Assembly: GCA_023053545.1 (NCBI GenBank)
Contig: JAKZAN010000006.1
Location: forward strand, 9,146,351 to 9,210,350
DNA: 64,000 nucleotides
Direction: 5' to 3'
DNA from: Lepidurus packardi
Taxonomy: Eukaryota; Arthropoda; Branchiopoda; Notostraca; Triopsidae
The position numbers and the translations under genes were made by a program. The notes below the pieces were generated by a model. The model did not search any database and had not been told where the DNA came from. It saw only the letters and a program-made list of their open reading frames with translations. Shown one piece after another: positions 12,901 through 24,372 of the stretch. How positions within the stretch are numbered: the first letter of the stretch is position 1; every line of letters begins with the position of its first letter.

Positions 12901-13645
12901 ATGTTCCGCACAACTGTTCCGTAAAAGTTACAACCCGCTTTGAAAGAAACTGCAAAAAAAATTCCGAAGGAAATAAAAAGCTAATACCACAGATCCTGTC
13001 ATCAGGAAATTGCGATAGACTTGAGCTTTAATAATAATCAATTCTGCAAACAAAAGCTGACGTTTAAGCGTACTACATATATTGTCTATTATTTAACTAT
13101 TAAAAATAAAATAAGGTTCAGCGTGCACATTACTCTGATGGAGCCGTTTCGGTTGATTCGCGGCCGGTTCCTGACTTTGTCCGTACTCTTCTCGGTCTTA
13201 ACTTTTGGATGCAAGTTACCATCCAATAAGGCATGGGTTTTTAAAGAAGGTACCATAAACGTGTAAGGATCTGGTAATCGTAACGTCTTTTCCGCGTACT
13301 TGGACACAGCCTAACCATATAAAAAGCAAGGGAGTTAGTGAACATGTATGATTTTTAACACGAAGCTTCAATTTCGTATTTTTTGAGTTTCCTTACGTCC
13401 AAATCTTCGTAGGATGCGAAGGACTGTATGGCGAATCCGTCAATGACGTCTTCGTCGTAGATGGGCTCCTTATGCCGTTTTTTGCGAGGGCGGGGTCTGA
13501 CAGGCTTGTTTGTGAGACTCGGGCCTTCCTCCTCTCCACTCTCATCTTCCATGCGCGGAGCTGGTGAAAACTTTTTGCCCTTGCTCTTGGGCTTGGGGCG
13601 TGACCAGTCGCTGCCTGAAGGCGGCAGCGGCGTTTGGGCCTGCAT
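6945..13645 (-). CDS. AUTS2: AUTS2/Fibrosin family (tay bridge-like) chromatin protein
   Basis: Nine minus-strand exons are consistent in phase: 13645-13397, 12025-11582, 11446-10970, 10900-10669, 10525-10471, 10391-9976, 9733-9158, 9025-8902 and 8046-6945. They give 1,224 residues, close to human AUTS2 (about 1,260). Family landmarks occur in the right order: DEDVIDGFAIQSF near the N-terminus; SSERLSDASRQSSSCGGYVC; then DYLRRELDSRFLAS; the AUTS2-domain core GRWNAMHVRIAWEIYNNQQK; and DLWNR across the last splice. An Arg/Glu repeat tract follows in the last exon. The protein is otherwise Pro/Ser-rich with little predicted fold. AUTS2 proteins act in the nucleus with non-canonical PRC1 (PCGF3/5) and recruit CK2 and P300; the Drosophila member is tay bridge. 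The exon-8 donor (GTTCGT) is weak but is the only one that keeps phase. The start is uncertain: the ATG at 13643-13645 is used, but the frame is open upstream, so an additional 5' exon is possible. Confidence 0.85.
8047..8901 (-). other. Intron of the AUTS2-like gene
   Basis: 855-bp AT-rich intron. The acceptor CTTTTTATAG is good, while the donor GTTCGT is non-consensus beyond GT. An A17 run lies near 8344. No coding signal seen. Confidence 0.6.
12026..13396 (-). other. Intron of the AUTS2-like gene
   Basis: 1,371-bp AT-rich intron between the exon ending at 13397 (donor GTAAGG) and the exon starting at 12025 (acceptor TTGGTTAG). Neither strand holds an ORF with recognisable similarity. Confidence 0.65.
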
Positions 13646-15266
13646 GCAGTAGCAGCTCAAAGGGAAAAGGGCGGGGGACTGGGGTTCTCCGGGAAGATCA
13701 ACGAGTGGTAACCGATCCTGACTAGGCTTTGCAAGCAACCAATGCATAGAGGAGGAGCCCCACGGGAGATGCTAGTACAGCCATAGCTGCCTTTCGTCCT
13801 TTTTACAACATAAGAGTTATTAGTCAGAAATAAACAAAGCATTTTATAAAAAAAAATAAACATTAGGTTAACACATTTGGAGACAGACACAGACGCGCGT
13901 TCCCCTGTAGAGGACAGCAATTCCAACTTACCTTTTAGGGAATCGAATCAAACCTTCAAGAAATTTACGAGAGCGTATGCCAATGAGAACAAACACGAAA
14001 CGCTCAAGATAAAACGATGCAAAACGACGTCTTGGCTCAAAAGTCACAAGACTCACAACACAAAGACAAACAGACGGGGTAAGAAAACGCCACAACTTTT
14101 GCAGCTAGAGTTGCGTGAGATCTGTTTCAAGGCGCCTATATCCTAGCCACGCGTTTCTTATTGCTTTTGCATCATCAACGAATGGGTAGTAAAGCAGAGA
14201 AACGTTTTGTTTTGCGGGCTCACGCTTTTGTTTATCGTCGGTCTATCCAAATCCAATGGCGGAGACACTACGTACGGTACGGCAGCGCCGCAGCAAGCAC
14301 ACACAGCCTGTATGGGCTCCCCTCTTGTTCGTTCAGACAAAGACACTAACACGGGAATTGACAATCATCTCGCGTTTCTGCGGCTCAACACTTGGTTCAC
14401 AGCCTGAACTACCCTTGCATTAATTAAAAACTTGCTCACGGGGTCATTAGGCAGCTCAAAATTAGTCAGGAATGCCTACTTACTCTATCCCTTCGTTCCA
14501 AAACGCGTTCTTTAACAAATCGATTGAGAGTCCCGGAATCGATTACAGCTGTCGAATCGCGCAGTGTGCTAAGGTCGATATTCGAACTTTGTTTACAGCT
14601 GTCCGGATGTACTTGCAAACTGACCGCAATTGTTTGTAGTTTGTTAACTATTTAACAAACTTTAAAGGTACATTTAGCTTTTCTAACTAATAAGCTTTTG
14701 GCACAAGTTGTTGGCTGTCATTCCACTTTTTTTGCTCTTTTACGATACCGTACTAAGTGTCTAAGTACTTATTTCTTATTTAGAAGTTTTATGGTTGCTA
14801 AAAAAATAAAAAAACGACTAAACGTATCTGTATATCTTTAAAAACGTATCTTTGTATCTGTACCTTAAAAACGTATCTAAGAAGAGAAAACGTAAAAAAC
14901 CCAACATGACTTCCAAACGCCTTGTCGTGCTCCCCTGGTGACCAGATATTTGCCCGTTTCTACCCTTAGGGAGGACGAGATTGAACCTTGAACCTTGTAG
15001 AAGAGCTATGAACAGCAGAGAGGAATTCCGTTCCTAGAAGTTAAGCGTCGACGTCGGTACCCTTCCAACCCCGTCCAAGCCTTTCCAACCTTTCAGTTTA
15101 TCAAGAGTCTTGTTGCCTGGACGACTGCTCGAATCTCACTCGAATCTTTCACTTGTCTCGCTAAACATTCATAAAAGGTAAAAAAAAGGCATTTTTATCA
15201 TATTCTTGACCGTTATTTTCCTGTTCCGTGCATACAATTCGTATTCTAACATTGTCAGAGAAAATC
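13646..15266. other. Head-to-head intergenic region (AUTS2-like minus / PhnD-like plus)
   Basis: The 1.6 kb between divergent start codons presumably contains both promoters and any non-coding first exons of the AUTS2-like gene. The stretch 14820-14885 repeats AAAACGTATCT three times. No protein-like ORF was recognised. Confidence 0.5.
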
Positions 15267-16744
15267 ATGGCTCCGGTTACTGGTTCCAATGGCTCGGATA
15301 GTCACGCCTCTGAGCAACTTCCTCTTCGTATCATAACCTACATGTGTCCATCCTTGCCCGCCGAGTTATTCGAACTTATTGTGAGTTATTTGGAGCACCA
15401 ATTGCACCGAGAAACGATGCTTATCCAAGAGACGCGCTTCGCAGGCCCTATTTCTGAACGCGTGGATCCTTTCCGCAGCAATTTGGCAGAATTGGGTGAG
15501 CAGGGAACCGAGAACGAGGCTGCTCCTTCCATAGCAGACATGGGTGAGCTGGACCAACGAGTCTATGCGTTCGTAGCATACAAATCTTCTCTGTCTTCGT
15601 AACATTTCTTTTTGCAAGGCACAACCTCCCTTCTTTCATTATTTCTTTCATTTCTATCGACCCTGTCCTGGGGAAAGACAACAAGAACGAGACTTTTCAG
15701 GTATAAAAAGCAGATAAAACATGTTTGAGTGGCATGGTGTGGCTAAATTCTTGCATCCATTTCAGACCACAGTATATAGGTATAGTAGGTAAGCCTGTAT
15801 ACTGTGATCCAGAGTAGTCTAGTGTCTATTGGTCTATGGAAGTGGCATGACTCGTGGTCTTTCTCGTCTGAATGACGTTGTTAGTTGAATTGAAGTGTTT
15901 TACCATGAAATTATTTTGCCATTTAGCTTTCCTGCCCACGTCAGGATATCAGAAACTCAAGGAAGCGGCCAACACGTATTGGGAATTGTTGCCCATTGCA
16001 GCCGTACACCCTCACCCCAAAGGAGAACGTGCGGGTTATTACGCTGACGTCATCATCCACACGGACTCCACGTAATAAATCTTGAATATATGAAACATTA
16101 GTCACAAGACTAGTATTTCTTAATAGTGTGATTATTAATTTCACCCAATTTTCGCAGGGAGCGAATCAAAGAATTTTTGGACTTAAGAGGAGGCAAATTA
16201 GCCTGCAATGATCCTACCTCCATTAGTGGTCATCTCATGATGCTGAAAAAGTTGCGAGACAGTGGTGAAAACTCCTCGTTTTTCGGCAATATTCTCAATT
16301 CGAAAACGCACTTGGGCTCGGTGCAAATGGTGGCGGTCAAGCAAGCGGATGTTGCGTCGGTGGATTCGAACGCATTGGCCTTCGAGCTGCAGCGTCAGCC
16401 GGACTTGTGTAGAGATGTATTCATTTTTGACTCGTTGGGACCTTTGCCGCCTTACCCCATCATGGTGCGATCGTCCATGCCAGGTACAAAGCAAAAAAAA
16501 AAACAGCTGGCTAGTGTCAGTTATTTCACGAGTATTTGTTAATATTTCGGTGCATATTTTAGAGAGTGAGAAAAAGGCGATCCAAGATGCCTTGTTAAAT
16601 ATGCATAAGCAACCTGAATGGGCTCCACGCTTTGCTGCCTTCCGAGTTCTCCGCTATGAAGAAGTGGATCCTTTGGTTTATGAAATGGATCAAGAAGTTC
16701 GTGATCTGGTCAACGATATGGTGGGGGGCGTTCCCTACTACTAG
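15267..16744 (+). CDS. Soluble phosphonate-binding (PhnD-like, periplasmic-binding-protein fold) family protein
   Basis: Four exons join in phase: 15267-15495, 15927-16071, 16158-16483 and 16563-16744, giving 293 residues. The sequence resembles the PhnD-type substrate-binding domain of bacterial phosphate/phosphonate ABC transporters: LRIITYMCPSLPAELFELI at the N-terminus, ETRFAGP, LPTSGYQKLKEAANTYWELL, a YYADVIIHTDST strand, then FLDLRGGKLACNDPTSISGH and a long acidic C-terminal helix. Animals have soluble, unlinked members of this family with no characterised function that I know of. No signal peptide or membrane segment is seen, so a cytosolic location is likely. No transporter permease or ATPase is nearby. 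The start ATG has an A at -4 and a C at -1, and precedes a short polar stretch (APVTGSNGSDSH). The intron phases (1, 2, 1) all agree, so the model is good. Ligand and role are unknown. Confidence 0.85.
15496..15926 (+). other. Intron 1 of the PhnD-like gene
   Basis: 431-bp intron from GTGAGC to TGCCATTTAG. The first exon would read through into an ORF ending at 15602, but that tail does not resemble the family, while the splice to 15927 restores it exactly in phase 1. Confidence 0.75.
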
Positions 16745-16871
16745 ACCCGTATGATTTTTTTCCTTGTTTTGTCTATAAGACAGATAAGTTTAACTAGGGC
16801 TTACAAAATATATTAAAAAAGGTGTCCAAGGGTTTATAGTTGCCTTTTATTGGTACATGTTATTAAGGAAG

Positions 16872-16877
16872 TTTATT
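16872..16877 (-). terminator. Poly(A) signal AATAAA overlapping the importin-9 stop codon
   Basis: On the minus strand AATAAA begins inside the TAA stop of importin-9 (stop at 16878-16876). Another TTTATT on the plus strand near 16845 is a second candidate. The 131 bp between the two convergent stop codons leave little room for separate 3' UTRs. Confidence 0.45.
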
Positions 16878-19800
16878 ACAGTTTAATATGAATGAGTTCT
16901 AGTACGTGTTTTTCTTGCTTATTGAGATGGGGAAGGAAGGACACAAGGAAGTACGGAGTCGCACAGAAATTTCGCAGAAATTCCGTCAAATGCTGCTGCA
17001 AGTTGATGTGATACAAGGGATCGGATTGGGCATCAGGGTCGTTATCGTCATCTTCCACATCGTCTTCTATAAAAACAAGCTTGATGTGTACTAACTGAAT
17101 ATACCCAAATTGTTTCTTAAAATTGAATAAAAAGATTGTATGCTCTAAAAGCACCTTTTTATATCATACTAATGGATAGCACTTTTAATTATCACTAGTA
17201 CATCAAAAAGATCATCTGAGACTGGGAATATAAATGATTCGCAAGCGAACGGTAATTTGAGAGGAAAGGAATAATTTTTCTTACCAAATTGCTCAGGATT
17301 GTCCAAGACAGTAGATAAGTCTTGTTCTTCGTCCTCCTTTTCTTCCTATTTAAAAGATCATTTTACTGTTGCGATTCTTTTTGGTGTTTATTTCTAAGAC
17401 AAAGTAAACAGAAAGGAAAAAGAAAAACTGACCTCTTCTTCCGAGTCAGTCATAGCCATCGTATCTTCTAAAGCTGTTGAGAGCTCGTAAATGAGCAATT
17501 TGACGATCTTGGCTAAAACAGAAATGGAGGTAAAATGCCGCGTCAAACCTCGACGTTGACCTCGGGTTTGCATTCCGATCGGAGCCTGACCATCATAATG
17601 ATCCGTAATAATTTCCTCTCCTTCCACCGTCAAATCAGCTAGTCTGGAGTCTCCGCCCATGACTCCTTGTTCCAACAACTTGGCCAGCGCTAGCGTGCTA
17701 CATATATTTAAAATTATTCATCTTACATTTACTTCATGTTTTAAAAATAGTATTCTACCTGACTTTGTTTTCATAAGAACCGTAAAACAAATGTTGGCGA
17801 CCGCACCAGAGACTTAGCACGAAATGGAGAGCGGATTGCCCAGTGGGACCTGGGACAGTCGATAAGAACTGGAGCACGGCCTCCATTTGGCTATGCACCA
17901 AGTGCGCATACACCATAATCAAACTCTAAGAATAACACGAAATCAGATCATGCAAAATTAATTCATAAAAATAGTACACAGGAAACAGTTACCTGAAGTA
18001 CAGAAAGGGCTTCCACGCCTTGCATTTTGGAGAGCACAGCTCGAAGTAATAAATCTAAATTCTCACCCAATTGAGACCCAGCTTTGCGGATTAAACTGGT
18101 CACTAAACGCCCCACGAAACTGGCAGAAAATTCCGGGGCGGAAGGATGGAGCAACTGAGCTGAAACTTGAATCACATACGCCAATCCGGAGCGTCCTTCC
18201 ACGTCAGCAAAAGCGGCCAATTGCTCCGGTGCGACCGAGACGTATGCTCTTAAGCATTCTCCCCCTGACTTTTAAATGAAAGAGAGGGAAACCATTACGG
18301 AAAAAGACAGCTTTTGTCTAAATTACCTGCATAACCGCAATGTCCTCAGTGGATAGAATGCACTGGGCAGCAGCAGGAAAGGCTACACGAAGCAAAAGGT
18401 CGCTCATGGGTGGTTTGGACGACCGTATCAAGGTTTGTAGCACATCTAAGGCCACTACATGGACTCCTACCGGATAAGAGAATACATTATTAGGGCAAAC
18501 TATTGTTTTTATAGCGTACCTGTTGCTATTTTATCACTAGGTGTGCTCAGCATTGAAACCAACGTGGGTACTAGACGTTGCTGCAAAGGTCCTAAACACT
18601 GTTCGCTGCTCGACAACGCTTTGAAAATTTCTTGGGCCAAATCCGTAATTACAGGATCTGTCCAAACATATAATTTTAGTTACTTTAAGTATGTTTGGAA
18701 TGAGCTACTACCGGTGTTGTGTTTCAAGAAGAGTGCAATGGTGAGAGGAGCCACTTTGGGTTCGTAACTGACTGTGAAACCTTTATCTACCTATGAACAG
18801 AAGAAAAATGTAAGTTAATCCAGTCACCTTAGTTTAAGTTCATACGCGTAGAATGATGGCCAACGTTTCCATGGCGAGAGATAAGACTTCGTTTTGGTAC
18901 TGCAGAGCCAGGCTAAGCAAACCGTCTGTAATGACGGGCAAATAAGAAACCAGAAGTTGGGTCTGGTTGGTTGACTTTAAGTGCTCTGTAAAACCATGCA
19001 CAGCCCTTAAATGTAGACAACATACACTTCACCAAAGGTCTTGAGATTTCAAGTCAAGTACCTGACGGCAGACAAACGCACTACGACATCTTGGGAAGGT
19101 TGTAAAGCGCCAATAGTTGCTTGCAAATAGCGGTGCAACGTCTGTTCAGGCAACAGGGCAGCGAATCGAGAGCCGGTCCATAAACAACGTCCCAATAAAT
19201 AAGGAGATGCTACAAAAGAATGACAAATTGACAGGCACAGCTCAATCTACTCTAAGGGTATAAGCTTATATTGCAGCAAAAAATTAAATGTTACCGCCCA
19301 TGGTTGAATGCTCGGTGACGCCGTTCTGCAGGCACGCAAGTAAATCGAAGCCTAGCTTATCCTGCCGAACGCGCTGCAACACTAAATCGCGCACAACACC
19401 CAGAGCCAATAAGGAAGCCTCTACTGTCTTCCACCAACCAGGATTATGGGCTTGGGCCTGAGCAGAAGCTGCTGTCGCTTCAGCTGCTGCCAAATGACGT
19501 GCCACTGCTTGGCCCAATCCTGATCCTGCCTCTTCTTCACATTCTTGGCACAAAGACTTAAACAAAATAAATAAAACTGGAGTTATCTTGACATCCTTTT
19601 TCTTTCCTTCGCTTGTTCTCGTTTGTCTTACTAATAGCAAATCTTGAGCTGATATTCGCACCGAATACGAAAATGAATCTTCACTTTCATCCTCCACAAA
19701 CCGCTCAGGATTCGAGGACCATTCTTGAGCCTTAAAAAACAATACGAGTTTATACCAGATAAGCTTAGCAAGGGAGATATTACCTGTTGTTCGGTAATTT

Positions 19801-21259
19801 GCAAATATAGAATGATATAATAAATTATATCCACCATTCCTTGCTTAACTGACTTTCTAAAACGGTGCGTTTCTACCAATGCGTGTACAAAGTCAAAAAT
19901 TGACAAAACCAGGTTCTCAAAATTCAGCAGTTCTCCTGAAATATTGCACCAAATTATAGACAAATTTGTTAGAAAATACAGATAAGGTTAGTGCTAACGT
20001 ACCATCCGAATCAACAACTTGGTCGCCCTCCTCCTGTTCTTGGACTACGGTTCGCACATAGACTTCAGCGCTATGAGTCAAAGTTTCCCACACAGTGGGT
20101 AGAATTTCTACCAGCCAGCCACTTAATTGCTTGGGTACGTTCTTTACGAGTACTGTCAAAGCTAAAAATGTACACAATTAACAACCTTGTGCAAAAAATT
20201 GGCTTATAAATTATACAAAAGTAAACCTGGCGATGTAAAAATGGTGTAAAAATTAGCTTTACGATACAAGAAATACCAGATATTACCTTTAAGAACATCA
20301 GCCCGAAGCCCTGAGTCAGTCGTGGCCGAAGATCGAGCGTGCAGAGCGCGTACGAGGGCTTCTGTAAATGGGAGGAGCATGGGACTTAAAAGGGATTTAA
20401 TTAACCCTTTTTGGTACTCTCCCATCGTGCATACCATGGTGGCTAATGTAGTAAAAATTTGAACCGCTCTTCCTCGAGTTCGTATGCTGTATTTCTGAGA
20501 AGAAGAAGAGAATTTCTGAAACTCATTCAAGAAATAAACTGGAATGGGAAAAGCACCTCGTTCTGGAGGAAAACGTTGTAAGCTTCCGGTAAGATTATGG
20601 GAGCTACTTGCGGGATCTGAGTATCGGTTAAGTCACGACTAAATTCGGTCAAAACCCGCATAGCTCCGTGTACTGAGGCTTGGTCGCCCGTTTTCAGGCA
20701 CGCCATCAACGTATCAAATAACGAAGGCCATTGTTCGGGCCAGTCCCAGTGAGCGATGGCGGAAATGGCATAAGCTACTGCTGAACGGACCTGCAAAGCA
20801 GAAGAAGAAGAACATAGTCGCTTAGAGGCACATCGTCTATTCAGACAGTACTTTAATGAGTTTACTTTGCTGATGGGTTCATGTAGACCCGCTGGTAAAA
20901 GCTGCCTAATCGAAGCTTTGGCTGATTCAGAAGCTTCCGGGGCGCGGAATTTATCCGAATGTTGTGACCAATGGGTTTCCACATACTGGTGAAGCAAAAC
21001 TGAAGATAACTGACGCAAAGGTAACGAAGCTGAACTGTCCAATGTTAATTCCGTCAGATAGGTTCCGAAATCTAGGGTAGGAAGAAAAGTCACACTTATT
21101 CATGAATAAAGTAAAGAAAGAAAATTTTCTAGAACCTTCGGTAACTTCAAGGGCTTGGATTCGACTTTCGCCAGCCTTTCGAATGCCTGGGTCCGGCGAT
21201 AACGTAGCAAGTAACGTCTCTACCAGAGCTTCTTTTAAGTGTGCATCTACGGCAGCCAT
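16876..21259 (-). CDS. IPO9: Importin-9 (importin-beta family nuclear transport receptor)
   Basis: Eighteen minus-strand exons join in phase: 21259-21136, 21071-20866, 20790-20557, 20494-20287, 20161-20003, 19935-19784, 19730-19632, 19556-19295, 19209-19062, 19005-18846, 18790-18712, 18657-18520, 18466-18327, 18268-17993, 17925-17759, 17697-17433, 17345-17285 and 17066-16876. They give 1,022 residues against about 1,041 in human. Similarity to importin-9 is continuous: YLTELTLD...[12 protein letters not shown] (N-terminal Ran-binding HEAT repeats), [45 protein letters not shown], an acidic stretch ([13 protein letters not shown]) and the C-terminal [16 protein letters not shown]. The receptor imports H2A-H2B, actin and ribosomal proteins and is released by RanGTP. 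The donor of exon 1 (GTTCTA) is weak. Intron 7 (19631-19557) is only 75 bp, in frame and stop-free. Identity is certain; a few splice sites are by-eye choices. Confidence 0.96.
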
Positions 21260-22334
21260 TTGTATAAACTTTCTCTAATATGATAGTTAATTGTTTTTAA
21301 TATGAAAATTTTTAGTAAAAATTAAAACAACCCAACCTACCAAAGTATCTACCCTTTGTGAGATTTTCTTACAGCAAATAAACAAAAAAGACACGTGCCG
21401 CCACAAACTCGTGTTTATAAATTGTAGTTTTTGCGCAAACAACGAGCGGCGAACTGGTAAAAGGCGAATCTTGCTCGGGGAACATCTCTGACTACTTCGT
21501 AAGCCAACTTCTCAAAATCGACCACTTCACATCCATATTTTACAAGAAATAAGTTTACATGAATTAACAAATAAACGTGTTAAATATTTAAAATTTGGTA
21601 ACTCATTGGTATTTGATTAACCTAAATAAATACAGTAAGAAAACAAAAGGGGAAAGAAGTAATTTGAGAACTTAGTGCAGTTTTGTTATTTAAAAAAAAT
21701 AATTGATGCAGCTGTTACTTCATTAACTCTGACCAACATTATCTAATGCCTAATTAAAGTTTCATCTAGACATCTTAAAGCTCATTAAGTTAGGACTAGG
21801 ATGACAAATAAGCATTTCGTCACTTCATAAATCTTTTTTTATATAAATACAGATAATAACTAATACGGATAAAAACCGGAATCGGTCTCTTTTCTAGTGT
21901 AGGCCTTAACCGGTCGCAAATGCACGCAAATAATGCTCTGAAAAAATTACAAATTCATCGGTCATATGTGAACACGCGAAAACGTCAATTGCTCGTGGTT
22001 CGAATGGACTTTCTGGCGAGAATGTGAGTGAAGGTGCTACACCTAATAAGAATTGGAAAGGTTTAAGCTTGGTAAAGTTTATTTCTTCGCGTCGGAAAAA
22101 CTCTACCTTCCAAAAATAAACAACATGAACGTGAAAGGTTCATCCTTAGCCGCTGCAAAATACTTTCTGATAGGAAAGCGACAGGAAAAGTACTTTTTTT
22201 TTTTTTACAGAAAAGTGTTTAAATATGTGAAGGTGTAGCTTTAAGCATAGGCTTAAGCTTAATGAAAATGAATTTTCAGTTTGTCGTCTGGACGCTCATT
22301 AACTATTTTCCCGTTCTGGGACTAGTTGAGCAAC
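21260..22334. other. Region upstream of importin-9, up to the retroelement array
   Basis: About 1.07 kb of AT-rich sequence containing the presumed importin-9 promoter. No clear core promoter motif, RNA gene or conserved ORF was seen. GGTTCGAATGG near 21997 resembles a tRNA B box but lacks a partner A box. Confidence 0.5.
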
Positions 22335-22338
22335 ATTA

Positions 22339-22687
22339 TGTTATGGGAGTAAATGCACGTTTGACACGAAGAACGAGGGGAAAAATACGTACTGTATTCA
22401 ACACCTCAACTGTCGATGTTACAACAATGACAGTGTAAATGATAATTAACAATGGGGGGTTGATTTCACGGGCACGCCTATCTCTTTTGCTCACTTGACA
22501 AAACCTCTGTTCTCTAAGACCACTCTTTCTCTTCTCTCTCCCTTGGATTCCCCACTCCCGAACTCAACTCACTTTTCTACCTCGGGGGTTGACATCGTAC
22601 AAACAAGGTAACACAAAACAAAACAAGGGAAAACTGGTGCCCGTTTACCCCAAGCCTACTAGTGCACATGTACCGGGGTACATAACA
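22339..22687 (-). repeat. LTR A (outer, 3' LTR of copy 1), 349 bp
   Basis: Starts TGTTATG and ends CATAACA. It lacks the 7 bp GCGCTTA that the other four LTRs carry between AAGCCTA and CTAGTG. It is preceded by ATTA, half of the array's outer direct repeat. Confidence 0.93.
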
Positions 22688-22698
22688 TCCTCCACCGC
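22688..22698 (-). promoter_or_regulatory. Polypurine tract of copy 1
   Basis: GCGGTGGAGGA on the minus strand directly abuts the 3' LTR, the expected position for the plus-strand primer. The same sequence occurs at 27917-27927, 33146-33156 and 43074-43084 for copies 2, 3 and 4. Confidence 0.6.
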
Positions 22699-22720
22699 TT
22701 AAACACAAGCCCCGAAACAA

Positions 22721-24370
22721 TCATAAATTCCAAATGACCCAACAATAATCCCTCAACCACGCCGGCTGCTTAACGCGACGCCCATGGCGTGTTATGCGTC
22801 CATCTTCAGCAGAGATTGCGGCGTCTAGGTCTGCCTCCACTAAGGGTGGCTCGGGCTCTTCCGTGTCTGAATCGCCGAGGGGAATACCTGAAGATCCATC
22901 CAAACTGTACGCCGGCGATGGTGCTCTTCTCAGCTCGGCTGCCTTGACCCCGCGTAAGTTGGACCCGTGGATCCGCTTCTTAGCACGCCCCTTCTGGATA
23001 ACGTAGTTAGGCGGGCTGGCTTCTACTACTTCATACGGCCCTTCAAAACGCGCGGCCAACTTTGGCGACGTTCCACGCGGGACTTGGCCAACCTTCCGGA
23101 ATACCAAATCGCCCACCATATGACGAGGGACGGGATCCTGTTGCATCTTCTCGCCATACCGCCCCAATTCATCCCTGGCTCCAGCACGATACCATTCGAG
23201 GATATCCTTCAAGGCCCGCAGGTACTCGACGCTGGCTAGCGGAGGTTGTGCGTCCTCCTCCTCGCTCAACTCCAACTCCATCTCCGTCACAACTGGAGTG
23301 CGACACACGTTCCCGAATACCAGCTCGAATGGGCTGAACTTCGTCGTACTGTGCTCAGCTGTCTGATACGCGAGCGTGACTACGGGGAGCCATTGATCCC
23401 AATCAGTCTGCCGCCGGTTGACGTATTGCGCTAGCATCTCGCAGAGCGTCCGGTTAAACCGCTCTGTCTGCCCATTGCAAGCAGGGTGGTAGGGAGTCGT
23501 ACGAATTTTCTTGATCCCTAACCGATGGCAGATACTCTTGACCAACTTCGATTCAAAATTGGTCCCCTGGTCCGTGAGGATAGTTCTTGGGACACCATAA
23601 CGGCAGATGTACTCCAACAGGCAACCCGCTACGGTCTCTGCAGTCTGGTCTTCTAAGGCGTACGTCTCCACCCATTTGCTAAAGAGGTCGGATACAACTA
23701 GGACGTAACGCCTGCCGCTCTCGCTCCGTGGAACGGACAAAATGTCCATCGAGATCTGGCGAAAAACTTCACCCAAAATGGGAATGGTGCCACGACTCTC
23801 TGACGCCGGTTTGAGGTTTGGCTTTACGCGAAGACACGGTGCGCACCCTTGCACGTAAGCGCGTACATCCTTCTTCAGATCGCACCAGAAATAGTGAGGG
23901 GTAATCCTAGACAATGTCTTCCCGATTCCCAGGTGCGCCGCGGTGGGCGCGTCGTGCGCTAGCCGCAGGATCTCCGCACGCGCTTCTGGTGGAACCAACA
24001 GCTGAGGCCGGTTTAGCCTTGATTCGCCCGCTGAACTACGCACTACGACTCCATCCTGCACGGCGTATTTCTTTAGCTCCCCCAAATAAAACTCCAACTC
24101 CTTCGACGGTGGCTTGTCCTGTTCCAGTTCCGGTCGTTCCTGGGCGCTTGCCAGAATGTACCGCCTCAGCCATCCGAACTCTGGTGACCGGTCCGTCGCT
24201 TCGCTCAGCCTCGCGCTAACCGCTACCTGCCGACATACTCGGGACAAAGCATCCGCGTAGGGAATCTTCTCTCCTGGTTGATGTAGGATTTTGAAATTGT
24301 ACTGGGTCAGCCATCCTACCCAACGTACCCAACGAGGAGAATCCAGACTCATCGTTTTCCAATATCTCAA
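22721..24370 (-). pseudogene. Copy 1 pol, 3' part: RNase H C-terminus and integrase (549 codons)
   Basis: The reading frame resumes directly after the solo LTR, so the upstream end is not a natural start; the first in-frame ATG is seven codons in. It begins with the RNase H tail and connection (residues 1-45, ending PYADALSRV). The integrase follows: zinc-binding H139, H146, C176, C179; catalytic core D209 (SMDILSV), D267 (TDQGTNFES) and E303 (NGQTERFNR); then a GPY/F-type module near GPYEVVE. The tail is acidic and Pro-rich with no chromodomain. The frame is open throughout, but separation from the RT part should prevent a normal polyprotein. Copies 1 and 3 end six codons later than copies 2 and 4 because a TGG here is TGA there. 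Confidence 0.92.
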
Positions 24371-24372
24371 TG

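Noticed and set aside
15496-15602. Read-through extension of the PhnD-like first exon to a stop at 15602
   Set aside because: The extension does not resemble the family, whereas splicing at GTGAGC to 15927 restores the conserved segment in phase.
22688-24360. An env or other accessory gene in the retroelement
   Set aside because: The space after integrase is about 35 bp to the LTR. No signal peptide, transmembrane ORF or extra frame exists.
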